Position numbers and translations under genes: made by a program. The notes beneath the pieces were generated by a model, which saw only the letters and a list, made by a program, of their open reading frames with translations, was not told where the DNA came from and ran no database searches. This document shows positions 9,201-17,515 of a stretch of DNA of 34,573 nucleotides, in pieces; within the stretch, counting starts at the first letter, position 1, and each line of letters opens with the position of its first letter. Source of the stretch: an uncultured Lachnospiraceae bacterium. GTDB lineage: Bacteria > Bacillota > Clostridia > Lachnospirales > Lachnospiraceae. The stretch is from contig CAMXPV010000039.1 of assembly GCA_947245585.1 (NCBI GenBank), positions 1 through 34,573 of the forward strand, read 5' to 3'.

Positions 9201-10115
9201 ATGCCCATCAAAGTTGCAGATTTACTGCCGGCAACCGGCATTTTAGAAAGTGAAAATATATTTGTTATGACAGAGTTTCGGGCGATGCATCAGGACATCC
9301 GTCCGTTGGATGTACTCATCCTGAATCTGATGCCCACCAAGGAAGTCACAGAGACACAGCTTTTACGCAAACTCTCCAATACCCCTTTACAGGTGAATGT
9401 GGAGTTTTTGCAGACGGCCAGCTATACGCCCCATCACACCGATTCCAACCATATGGAAGCCTTCTACACTACTTTCGACCAGATCAAGGACCGCAAGTAC
9501 GACGGCATGATTATCACCGGCGCGCCCCTTGACCACGTCCGCTTTGAGAAAGTTGCCTACTGGGATGAAATCTGCACCATTATGGAATGGGGCAGGACTC
9601 ACGTGCACTGTACCCTGCATCTGTGTTGGGGGGCCTACGCCGCCCTGTATTATTTTTACGGTTTGGACAGGGAGGATTTGGACGAAAAGCTCTCCGGTGT
9701 CTATCCGCATCGGATTTTGAAAAGAAAATCGCCTCTCTTCCGTGGATTTGACGATATTTTCTATGCCCCCCAGTCCCGCGCCATGACCATTGCGCCTGCG
9801 CAGATTGCCTCCGTTCCAAATCTGGAGCTTATGGCCGTTTCGGATGAGGCCGGCATGGCGATCGCCAAGACCGAAGACAGCAGACATTTCTTTGTCACCT
9901 GCCATCTGGAATACGATGCCGACACCCTGGCCTTAGAGTATGCAAGGGATACGGAAAAAGGCATGAATCCCAAAGTTCCGGTCAATTATTTTCCGGACGA
10001 CGATCCTGCGAAAGAGCCGATCGTCAACTGGCGTTCCGCAGGACAGCTTCTGTTTTCCAACTGGCTCAATTACTACGTGTACCAAACTACGCCGTATGAT
10101 GTGAGGGAAATCTGA
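9201..10115 (+). CDS. metA: Homoserine O-acyltransferase (MetA family)
   Basis: 304 residues, the family's normal length. It acylates homoserine in the first committed step of methionine synthesis in the cytoplasm. The catalytic cysteine is C142 in HLCWGA; H235 and E237 in CHLEYD complete the known active site at their canonical numbers. Residue 111, which in the family separates acetyl-CoA users (Glu) from succinyl-CoA users (Gly), is aspartate here (TGAPLD), so acetyl-CoA use is likely but not certain. Start context: ATG 9201 with a modest AGGCGGG-like site. Monocistronic between its promoter and the terminator at 10140-10165; no riboswitch space in the leader. Confidence 0.95.
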   Translation: MPIKVADLLPATGILESENIFVMTEFRAMHQDIRPLDVLILNLMPTKEVTETQLLRKLSNTPLQVNVEFLQTASYTPHHTDSNHMEAFYTTFDQIKDRKYDGMIITGAPLDHVRFEKVAYWDEICTIMEWGRTHVHCTLHLCWGAYAALYYFYGLDREDLDEKLSGVYPHRILKRKSPLFRGFDDIFYAPQSRAMTIAPAQIASVPNLELMAVSDEAGMAIAKTEDSRHFFVTCHLEYDADTLALEYARDTEKGMNPKVPVNYFPDDDPAKEPIVNWRSAGQLLFSNWLNYYVYQTTPYDVREI

Positions 10116-10139
10116 TAAGATAAAGCAATATACACGGAA

Positions 10140-10165
10140 AAAGTGGCCGGATGTTCGGCCACTTT
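10140..10165. terminator. Bidirectional terminator between metA and the Uma2-type gene
   Basis: Ten-base perfect stem (10140-10149 with 10156-10165, AAAGTGGCCG) and a 6-base loop; the minus strand runs into T5. It closes both convergent transcripts. Confidence 0.8.
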
Positions 10166-10194
10166 AAAACCCTTACACGCATTATTCTTTTTAT

Positions 10195-10719
10195 TCACTG
10201 AACCTTTATCGAAAATCCTTCATATATCCCTGCCGGTATCTCCACACCAAACGGATATTCCTCCATGCTGTCCTTTTCAAAGCTGTACACTGTCACAAGT
10301 TCCTTTTCCGGATCCACAACCCAGTATTCCCTGATGCCGGCAGTGCGGTATTTGAATAGCTTTTTATAATAGTCCATCTGCCTGCTGCCTGGCGAGACAA
10401 TTTCAATCACCCAATCGGGAGCGCCATGACATCCTTTGTCCGTTATTTTATCTTTATCACAAATCACGGATATGTCTGGCTCTACATAATTTTTATCATC
10501 CCCATTTAAAAATACTGCAAACGGAGCCGGAAAGACTTCACATTCACCATTATTTTTTTGAATATAATTTCCAATCTCCCTATCAAAAAAATGCACCAAT
10601 CTTTGATGCCTTGTATTGGGAGGAGCCATAGCATAAATCTTCCCGTCAATCAATTCCGCCCGTTCCCCCTCCGGCAACGCATAAATATCGTCTATTGTGT
10701 AAATTTCTTCTTTCCTCAA
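10195..10719 (-). CDS. Uma2-family putative restriction-like endonuclease
   Basis: 174 residues, a complete Uma2 (DUF820) domain of the PD-(D/E)xK fold. Visible: AELIDGKIY at 21-29, EPD at 80-82, the WVIEIVSPGS block with E106, and the IREYWVVDPE strand near 130. Family members are abundant in cyanobacteria and scattered in Firmicutes; their biological role is unsettled. The start is TTG at 10719, overlapping the ligA stop (TTGA, four shared bases), with GGAGG 10 bases upstream inside ligA, which points to coupled translation. It is the last gene of the acyltransferase-ligA unit. Confidence 0.85.
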   Translation of the reverse strand: MRKEEIYTIDDIYALPEGERAELIDGKIYAMAPPNTRHQRLVHFFDREIGNYIQKNNGECEVFPAPFAVFLNGDDKNYVEPDISVICDKDKITDKGCHGAPDWVIEIVSPGSRQMDYYKKLFKYRTAGIREYWVVDPEKELVTVYSFEKDSMEEYPFGVEIPAGIYEGFSIKVQ

Positions 10720-12671
10720 TGCAGATATTCCTCCATAAACGCCTCCTCAGACAGGATCGGTATCTCCAATTCCTTGGCCTTCTTATTCTTGGAGGACGAA
10801 GATGTTGTGTCATTGTTGATCAGACAGACCGTCTTTCCCGTCACGCTGCCCGTCACCTTGCCCCCTCTTTTCTCGATCTCCTCCTTCATGGCGTTTCGGT
10901 TCTCGAAATGGGTCAGGCTTCCGGTAATCACAAAGCTCATGCCGGCCAAAGTCTGCTCCTCCTGCACAACCTCCTCCTCTATTTCCAGTTCTCCAAGAAG
11001 GTTCTCCAACTGCCCCTTTGCCTTTTCCTCGTGAAAATAAGCATAAATACTCCGCGCAATCACCCCGCCGACACCGTCGATCTCAGCCAGTTCCTCCTCT
11101 GTGGCTTCCCAAAGCGCCTGCAGGTCATAGTGAAAATATCTGCAAAGCATCTTCGCGTTGGCAACGCCCACATTTTCGATTCCTAACCCGTAGAGGAGCC
11201 GCGGCAGCGTGGTACGTCTCGCCTTTTCAAGACTTTCCATCAGATTTTGGAAAGATTTTTCCCCGAATCCTTCCATCTGCGTGATCTCCTCCCGAAACCG
11301 TTCCAACCGGAACAGATCCACAAACTCATGTAAAAATCCCCTTGCCAGAAATTTCTCCAGGGTGGATTCCGACAGGCCGTCCACGTTCAGCGCATCCCTG
11401 CTCACAAGCAGGGTAAAGGATTTGATCTTCTTGGCGTCGCAGTCAGGGTTATCACAGTAAAGCGACTGTACGTCGTTGATCTGGCTGATACGGGTCGGCT
11501 GTCCGCAGACGGGACAGACCGCCGGAATCTCCAACGAACCGCTTTTCGTCAGGTTCTCCGCAATCTGCGGAATGATCATATTTGCCTTATAAACCGTGAT
11601 CCGGTCGCCAATTCCAAGTTCCAGTCCCCGCACGATACTGATATTGTGCACGGAAGCCCGGCTCACCGTAGTGCCCTCCAATTCCACCGGCTCAAAAATG
11701 GCTACGGGATTAATCAGTCCCGTGCGGCTAGCGCTCCACTCCATTTCTAAAAGTGTTGTTTCCCGCAGTTCATCCGCCCATTTAAAAGCGATGGCATCCC
11801 GTGGAAATTTCGCCGTTCTGCCCAAAGACGCGCCATAAGCCATATCCTCATAGGTCAAAACCAATCCGTCCGACGGCACATCGTAGGTCTGAATTTTCTC
11901 TTCAAAATAACTAATGTTATCTAAAATATTATCCGGATTTACGAGCCGGTATTCCACCACGTCAAACCCCAACTCTTTTAAGAATGCAAACTGCTCTGTA
12001 CGGGAATTGTGAAAATCTGCCTCCGCTCTCACCAACGAAAACGCATAAAAGAAAACGCCCCTCTGTGCCGTAATCCGGTTATCCAACTGCCTGACACTGC
12101 CGCTGCACAGATTCCTTGGATTCTTATACTTTGCCTCGGCGTCCTCAATCTCCCTGTTGATTCTCTCAAATCCACTGTAGGTAATCACGGCCTCCCCACG
12201 CAGGATCAATTCCCCCCGATAGGGAATGCTCAGAGGAATGTTTCGGAACACCTTGGCGTTGTTGGTGATCACCTCACCCACCTCACCGTTTCCTCTCGTC
12301 ACCGCCTTCTGTAATGAACCATTTTCATAGGTCAATACAATGGTCAGTCCGTCCAGCTTCCATGACAGAAGCGCCTCCCTGCCGTTTAACCAGTCCCGCA
12401 GTTCTTCCCTGCTCTTAGTCTTTGCCAGAGAGAGCATTGGTGTCTCGTGACGCTCCTTGGGAAGCGCATCCACCGCCTCAAAGCCCACCTGAACCGTGGG
12501 GCTGTCCGCCAATGTAACGCCAAGCTCCGCTTCCAGTGCAGTCAGTTCATCGTAAAGTCTGTCATACTCAAAATTGGAAATGATCTCTTCATCCTTCGCA
12601 TAGTAAGCCTCCGATGCCCTGTTTAAGAGCGAAACCAACTCACGCATACGCGCCATCTTATTTTCCGCCAT
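10716..12671 (-). CDS. ligA: NAD-dependent DNA ligase
   Basis: 651 residues. It seals nicks during replication and repair using NAD. Domains in order: Ia with the Tyr-rich NAD-binding helix pair at 20-50; adenylation domain with catalytic K105 in SWKLDG; OB fold; four-cysteine zinc finger beginning CPVCG; helix-hairpin-helix repeats; C-terminal BRCT (about 575-651, ITGSL then GGKVTGSVTGKT). ATG 12671 is used rather than the earlier in-frame codon because GGGAGG lies 5 bases before it. It overlaps the end of the rluF-like gene by 14 bases and the Uma2-type gene by four, so it is deep inside an operon. Confidence 0.97.
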   Translation of the reverse strand: MAENKMARMRELVSLLNRASEAYYAKDEEIISNFEYDRLYDELTALEAELGVTLADSPTVQVGFEAVDALPKERHETPMLSLAKTKSREELRDWLNGREALLSWKLDGLTIVLTYENGSLQKAVTRGNGEVGEVITNNAKVFRNIPLSIPYRGELILRGEAVITYSGFERINREIEDAEAKYKNPRNLCSGSVRQLDNRITAQRGVFFYAFSLVRAEADFHNSRTEQFAFLKELGFDVVEYRLVNPDNILDNISYFEEKIQTYDVPSDGLVLTYEDMAYGASLGRTAKFPRDAIAFKWADELRETTLLEMEWSASRTGLINPVAIFEPVELEGTTVSRASVHNISIVRGLELGIGDRITVYKANMIIPQIAENLTKSGSLEIPAVCPVCGQPTRISQINDVQSLYCDNPDCDAKKIKSFTLLVSRDALNVDGLSESTLEKFLARGFLHEFVDLFRLERFREEITQMEGFGEKSFQNLMESLEKARRTTLPRLLYGLGIENVGVANAKMLCRYFHYDLQALWEATEEELAEIDGVGGVIARSIYAYFHEEKAKGQLENLLGELEIEEEVVQEEQTLAGMSFVITGSLTHFENRNAMKEEIEKRGGKVTGSVTGKTVCLINNDTTSSSSKNKKAKELEIPILSEEAFMEEYLH

Positions 12672-13392
12672 TTTGTCCTCCCAAAAGCCCACAAATCCGG
12701 TACAGCTCTTCCCGCTCATTTTCAGTCAGTTCCCTGTATTCGCCCGGCTTTAGGTTACCCAGGCAAATATTTATAACACGTGTTCTTTTTAGACCTCTGA
12801 CCCTGTAGCCCTGGGACTCACACATGCGCCTGATTTGCCTGTTCAATCCCTGCGTGAGAGTCATCTTAATGGTTTTATCCCCGATCTTCTCGATTTTACA
12901 CGGGCGGGTGGTCTGCCCCAACTCTTCCAGATACACGCCGTCCTGCATAGCGGCGATAGCGGCATCTTTCCATGGTTTGTCCGACTTCACGACATATTCC
13001 TTCTCATGCCCGTTTTTCCCCCGCATCATGGCATCGATCAAATCACCGTCGTTGGTGAGAAGGATCAAACCCTCTGAATCCTTATCAAGCCGGCCCGCAT
13101 AAGTGACGCGCTTTCCATACCCGATCTCCTTTGTCAGTATCCTTTCCGCATGGGCATCCCGCTCTGTACACACTACCCCCACCGGCTTATAGTAGGCCAA
13201 TACCGCCTTTTCATCGGGTGCATACAGCCGCTTACCCTGCGCCTCAACAACATCTTCCGGCCCAACCTTCATGCCCGGCTGTGCCTTCACACCATTTACG
13301 AAAACTTTTCCCGCCTCGATCAGTTTATCTGCATCCCGTCTGGAACACAGGCCGCAGGAGGCAAGATATTTATTCAGCCGCATCTCCTCCAT
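12658..13392 (-). CDS. rluF: Pseudouridine synthase, RluF/RsuA type
   Basis: 244 residues. N-terminal S4 RNA-binding domain (RLNKYLASCG from residue 5, about 5-55), then the RsuA-family catalytic domain with the active aspartate D103 in GRLDKDSEGLI and the QGLNRQIRRMCE block. The DKDSEG and HEKEY sequences fit RluF (23S rRNA U2604-type) better than RluB or RsuA, although the exact target in Firmicutes is not known. A longer frame back to 13641 lies inside the SGNH gene and is not used: ATG 13392 has AGGAGG with 6-base spacing. It overlaps both neighbours (the SGNH gene by 23 bases, ligA by 14). Confidence 0.88.
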   Translation of the reverse strand: MEEMRLNKYLASCGLCSRRDADKLIEAGKVFVNGVKAQPGMKVGPEDVVEAQGKRLYAPDEKAVLAYYKPVGVVCTERDAHAERILTKEIGYGKRVTYAGRLDKDSEGLILLTNDGDLIDAMMRGKNGHEKEYVVKSDKPWKDAAIAAMQDGVYLEELGQTTRPCKIEKIGDKTIKMTLTQGLNRQIRRMCESQGYRVRGLKRTRVINICLGNLKPGEYRELTENEREELYRICGLLGGQNGGK

Positions 13393-14497
13393 GCTCTTCC
13401 TCCTGCTCTTTTCTCTCCACGCCGTGTTCGCAGAGGAAATCTCTCCATTTTTCATAGTGCTTGGCATAGAGATGCACCCCGTCAAAGGTGAGATCGTCCG
13501 GCAAAAATCCCTCCTCATCGATAAACAGCGGGTTGCTGTCAAGATAAAAAATATCTTTGCCGTTGGCCAGTCTTGCGGAGGCCACATTTTTATCGTTGAT
13601 ATTGATATTGTTAAACTCTGTCTCCAAATTATTCTTCTCACGGCTCACATGCAGGTTAGCCATGATATAAATGATTGCCTCCGGCTGCCACTCCTTAAGC
13701 TGCTCCACAACCTTCAAATACTGTTTCAGGTACATGCGGGTGTTGCCGTACCCCAATTCGTTCATCCCCAACATAATATAAATTTTACCGTAATGCTTTT
13801 CCTGCAAGACTTCTTTCAAGTCTACTTTTTCTCCGGTCTTCTGATAAGTCACTCCCGCATCCTCCAACAGCTTGAAAATGGTCATGCCATTGTCACAGAA
13901 AAAGTCCGCGCCGTCCAATCCCGCGTAATCCGCTATCCCCAAAGTGCGTGAATCTCCAAGGAAAGCGGCATCATTAAAATAACTCTCGTTTTCTAACACA
14001 TAGTCATAGGTCGTGGTCAATGCAACTTTTCCTGCATCGGAGTAATATTGGGAATTCGTCTCTACCGGCGTGTATTCCACAAATTTTGTGGCTCTGTTTT
14101 CCTCTCTCTCCCTGTTTTTCTCTCTTTGCAGACTTGCAATATCTATTTTTTCTCCTGTTTCGTTCGCTATTACGTCTTTTTCTTCCTTGCGTGACCCTGC
14201 ATTTTCCTCCCCGGTGTCCGCATCGCCTTTCATTTCCTCCCGCTTTGCCCCCGCTGCATCTTCGGGATTTAGCTCGCTTTTTGACGTATCTGTGTTTCCT
14301 TTTTTCGTCACATCCCCATTTTGGACTGTGAAAACGCCTTCCTCAAACATTTGGAAAACCGCGATATCCTTATCTATTTCCAATACCCCCGTCTCGTCAA
14401 AAAACAGTACGTAAACGAAGCTTGTCATAATCACAAGCAAAAGGAAGGGACAATTATATATGATTTCCAGAAAAGTTCTCATCTTATTTTTAATCAT
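13370..14497 (-). CDS. Membrane-anchored SGNH/GDSL hydrolase, MBOAT partner
   Basis: 375 residues. One N-terminal membrane segment (about 17-33), a long charged low-complexity linker (about 60-140), then an extracytoplasmic SGNH domain: FLGDSR with S183 (block I), GMNELG with N246 (block III), and DGVHLY with D339 and H342 (block V). Together with the upstream MBOAT gene this is the usual pair for putting acyl groups on a surface polysaccharide or similar envelope polymer. ATG 14497 is preferred to 14509 because GAGG stands 6 bases before it; the upstream codon has none. It begins about 20 bases after the MBOAT gene. Confidence 0.82.
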   Translation of the reverse strand: MIKNKMRTFLEIIYNCPFLLLVIMTSFVYVLFFDETGVLEIDKDIAVFQMFEEGVFTVQNGDVTKKGNTDTSKSELNPEDAAGAKREEMKGDADTGEENAGSRKEEKDVIANETGEKIDIASLQREKNREREENRATKFVEYTPVETNSQYYSDAGKVALTTTYDYVLENESYFNDAAFLGDSRTLGIADYAGLDGADFFCDNGMTIFKLLEDAGVTYQKTGEKVDLKEVLQEKHYGKIYIMLGMNELGYGNTRMYLKQYLKVVEQLKEWQPEAIIYIMANLHVSREKNNLETEFNNININDKNVASARLANGKDIFYLDSNPLFIDEEGFLPDDLTFDGVHLYAKHYEKWRDFLCEHGVERKEQEEEHGGDAAE

Positions 14498-14516
14498 TTT
14501 CTGCCTCATTGAAACG

Positions 14517-15935
14517 TTAAAATCTAAAATACAGGAACGGATTATTGCTTCCCAGAATCATCTCGCGGACCGACCACCAGAAAATCACAATCAAAATAAC
14601 AACCATAAACCATCGGTCTTTCCACTTCCAATAAAATTTCCCGGGAAGGGGTGTTGCAAAAATAACACATGCTATTAACAGTCCGGCATATTCTTTCAGA
14701 TATCTGACAAGCTGTGTCATGCCAACTAAAATTTGCTCCCTGTGATACCCGACCAGATTTCCAAGATATCCTCCAAGCTGCCCCATATCCGTGATGGCAA
14801 AAATCACCCAGGTCGCCGGAATCAGCAAAATCACGTAGATATGCCCCAATACTTTGCTATTCTCAATCCACTTTCCGAACGTTTTCTTTTCCAGAGAAAT
14901 CAGTAGAAAAAAGGCCGTACCCCAAAGCACAAAGTTCCAGTCTGCGCCATGCCAGAGACCGGTGAGCGCCCAGACCACCAAGAGATTCAGAATCGTCCGC
15001 GCGCTGCCCCGGCGGCTTCCGCCAAGCGGAAAATACACATACTCCCGAAACCAACTTCCGAGCGTCATATGCCACCGCCTCCAAAACTCCGCCGCAGAGC
15101 GGGAAACGTAAGGGTTGTTAAAATTGCGGGGAATGGAGAATCCCAACATCTTGCCAAGCCCCATCGCCATCACGGAGTATCCCCAAAAATCAAAATAGAT
15201 CTGGAAGGAATAGGCAAACGCGCCAAGCCATGCCACCAACACATGCAGTCTTCCCGCCCCCGCCGTCATGATCACATTCCAGAGCGTGCCAATCTGATTG
15301 GCAAGAATCACCTTTAGACCCAAACCCACGGTGAAGAGTTTCAGTCCGTTCTCAATATCACGAATCCTCACCTTCCGCTCCGTCATGCGCCCGGACACAT
15401 CCCCGTAACGCACGATCGGCCCGGCAATCAACTGCGGAAACATGCAGACATAAGTTGCAAAGGGAATAAACTTCGCCCGCTCTTCCACCGTTCCTCGATA
15501 ACAGTCGATCTGATAAGACAACATCTGAAACGTATAAAAGCTGATTCCCAACGGCAGGGCGAGAGAAAGTATGGGCAAAAAGCCTTGTCCCGCAAGCCTG
15601 TTTATGTTCCCGGCGGCAAAATCCCAATATTTAAAGACGAAGAGAATGCTCAGATCAAACACAATGGCAAAGATGAGCGCGCGCTTACGCCGTCTCGCCG
15701 CTTTCTTTTTGCGGTGCGACTGGGGGGATTTTGGCTCCCAGAACATATAGCGGCTAAACCCGTAGTTTATCAGGACAGACAAAAGAAGCAGCAGAACGAA
15801 GTACGGTTCTCCCACTCCATAAAAAATCAGGCTTCCTGTCAAAAGAACAATATTGCGGTATTTGGGGAATGCCAAATAGATTATCATAAAAACCGGTAAA
15901 AACCGGAATAAAAAGCCCACACTGGAAAATAACAT
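14517..15935 (-). CDS. MBOAT-family membrane-bound O-acyltransferase (AlgI/DltB-like)
   Basis: 472 residues, around eleven membrane segments. It moves an acyl group, usually acetyl, across the membrane for transfer to an extracellular polymer. Family landmarks: WRRWHMTLGSWFREYVYFPLGGSR with H289, and LTGLWHGADWNF with the presumed catalytic H329. YFDFWGYS near 247-254 is also typical. It is the first gene of the five-gene unit; promoter at 15992-16020. GGAG lies 8 bases before ATG 15935. Acceptor polymer unknown; AlgI-like (exopolysaccharide) fits better than DltB because no dltA/dltC neighbours are present. Confidence 0.92.
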   Translation of the reverse strand: MLFSSVGFLFRFLPVFMIIYLAFPKYRNIVLLTGSLIFYGVGEPYFVLLLLLSVLINYGFSRYMFWEPKSPQSHRKKKAARRRKRALIFAIVFDLSILFVFKYWDFAAGNINRLAGQGFLPILSLALPLGISFYTFQMLSYQIDCYRGTVEERAKFIPFATYVCMFPQLIAGPIVRYGDVSGRMTERKVRIRDIENGLKLFTVGLGLKVILANQIGTLWNVIMTAGAGRLHVLVAWLGAFAYSFQIYFDFWGYSVMAMGLGKMLGFSIPRNFNNPYVSRSAAEFWRRWHMTLGSWFREYVYFPLGGSRRGSARTILNLLVVWALTGLWHGADWNFVLWGTAFFLLISLEKKTFGKWIENSKVLGHIYVILLIPATWVIFAITDMGQLGGYLGNLVGYHREQILVGMTQLVRYLKEYAGLLIACVIFATPLPGKFYWKWKDRWFMVVILIVIFWWSVREMILGSNNPFLYFRF

Positions 15936-15991
15936 CGAAAGAACTCCCTACACTAGCCAAAGTGGTTCATCACTTGTAAAAATCTATATCT

Positions 15992-16020
15992 AGTATATTC
16001 CATGCAAAATCATTTTACAA
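15992..16020 (-). promoter_or_regulatory. Sigma-A promoter for the MBOAT-SGNH-rluF-ligA-Uma2 unit
   Basis: Minus strand TTGTAA (16015-16020), 17-base spacer, TATACT (15992-15997). A 9-base inverted repeat, CTTGTAAAA (15973-15981) and its complement (16013-16021), brackets the -10 and could be an operator. No other clear promoter is seen inside the five genes. Confidence 0.7.
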
Positions 16021-16043
16021 GCCCATAAATCAAAATTAAGATA

Positions 16044-17504
16044 TTATAAAGATATGCGAAGCCCTTTCGGATAATGATTTTTCATTTGTCCTCCCGAAGC
16101 CTTTCCGAAACCAAGGGCATATCCCTCATAGAAAAGCGCTGTCCATCCCCTCTCTTCCCCGCAGTTCAGGCTCTCTCCGCGCAGATAGGCAGCCGCCTCC
16201 GCCTCCGTAAGGGCTCTTCGCCTTTTCGTGTCCTTCTCCAACAACGTCCTGGCCAAGGCGTGGGCCGGCTCAAAGCGGTTCTTCTTTTCCGTAAGCAGGT
16301 GTAACCCCGGCCGTAGCGCTTTTATGCCGTCAAACGAAGGCATTTCCTCCGGTGCAAGGTAAATCTGCTCTCCAAATTTAACAATCCGCCCCGGATGCCG
16401 CGCCATCCACGCTCTGTCAATCCCAAGTTCCTCCCGCAGAAATGCCTCCACAAGTTTACATAACTTTTTATCCCCTGTGATCTTCCAATTCTCTGTTCTT
16501 GCTGTGTCATTTTCTTTCCCACGTCTGTGCACGTCATCCTGCCATTGCTGCCTCTCTGCCGCCGAAAGCTGTGTTTCCTGTCCCTTTCTGCGCAGTCTCG
16601 CCACATAATGGCCTTCTCCCTGTATGAGATGGGGCCACAGCCGCAGGGTATGCTCAATCCCCGCACCGGGCGCAATAGTCCAGTCGTCGCGGCCCGGAGA
16701 AAATATGCCCTCAAAAACCGTCTCTTCTATATAATAATCCTCATGGTTTTGCAAAAAGGCGCTGATTGTCCCCTCGTTTTCCTCCGGTGAAAAGGTACAG
16801 GTGGAATAGACCATCACACCGCCGGGCCTTACCATCTTAGCCGCTTCCTCCAGGATCAGGGCCTGTCTCTTAGCACACATCGCCACATTCTCCGGACTCC
16901 ACTCCGCCCTGGCGGCCTCATCCTTGCGAAACATGCCCTCACCGGAACAGGGCGCGTCCACCAAAACGCGGTCAAAAAAGGCGGGAAAAAATGACGACAG
17001 CCGCTCCGGTTTCTCACTGCACACCACACAGTTTGCAATACCCATACGCTCTACGTTTTGGGACAGCGCCCGCGCCCTATCCCCCATCACTTCGTTGGAC
17101 ACCAAAAGCCCCTGCCCCTGCATCCTGCCCGCAATCTGTGTGCTCTTTCCCCCCGGCGCGGCGCAAAGATCGAGGATCCGCTCGCCAGGATTGGGGGAAA
17201 GCACCTCCGCCACCGCCATGGCCGAGGGTTCCTGTATATAATATGCGCCCGCCTCATGGAGCACATGACGCCCCGGCCGGGATTCGGCATCATAATAATA
17301 CCCTTCCCGCGCCCATGAAACTTTTCTGAGCGGAAAGGGTACTGCCCTGTCAAACGCTTCCTCCGATCCCTTTAAGGGATTGCGCCTGAGTCCGTACTGC
17401 CGCCCGCTCTCATAGCTCGCCGCAAAGGACTCATACTCGCTGCCAAGAAGCCTTCGCATCCTCTCGGCAAAGGCCTGTGGCAGAATCGATTTTTTGTCAC
17501 TCAT
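16044..17504 (-). CDS. rsmF: rRNA cytosine-C5 methyltransferase, RsmF type
   Basis: 486 residues. S-adenosylmethionine-dependent methylation of a cytosine in rRNA. NOL1/NOP2/Sun core: SAM motif DLCAAPGGK at 112-120, PCSGEGMF with C186, and STCTFSPEENE with the catalytic C236. The C-terminal third (about 340-486) is the RsmF-specific extension with a PUA-like end rather than the RsmB fold. ATG 17504 is chosen with AGGGG 8 bases upstream; an in-frame GTG at 17513 is too close to that site. It follows the kinase gene by 11 bases and is the last gene of that transcript. Confidence 0.9.
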   Translation of the reverse strand: MSDKKSILPQAFAERMRRLLGSEYESFAASYESGRQYGLRRNPLKGSEEAFDRAVPFPLRKVSWAREGYYYDAESRPGRHVLHEAGAYYIQEPSAMAVAEVLSPNPGERILDLCAAPGGKSTQIAGRMQGQGLLVSNEVMGDRARALSQNVERMGIANCVVCSEKPERLSSFFPAFFDRVLVDAPCSGEGMFRKDEAARAEWSPENVAMCAKRQALILEEAAKMVRPGGVMVYSTCTFSPEENEGTISAFLQNHEDYYIEETVFEGIFSPGRDDWTIAPGAGIEHTLRLWPHLIQGEGHYVARLRRKGQETQLSAAERQQWQDDVHRRGKENDTARTENWKITGDKKLCKLVEAFLREELGIDRAWMARHPGRIVKFGEQIYLAPEEMPSFDGIKALRPGLHLLTEKKNRFEPAHALARTLLEKDTKRRRALTEAEAAAYLRGESLNCGEERGWTALFYEGYALGFGKASGGQMKNHYPKGLRISL

Positions 17505-17515
17505 GGCAATCACCC

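Noticed and set aside
13393..13641. N-terminal extension of the rluF-like protein
   Set aside because: It lies wholly inside the SGNH hydrolase gene in another frame, and AGGAGG precedes ATG 13392.
12009..14414. Plus-strand frames opposite ligA, rluF and the SGNH gene
   Set aside because: Antisense shadows of genes with intact catalytic motifs; compositions are Ser/Pro/Leu-rich as expected of complements.
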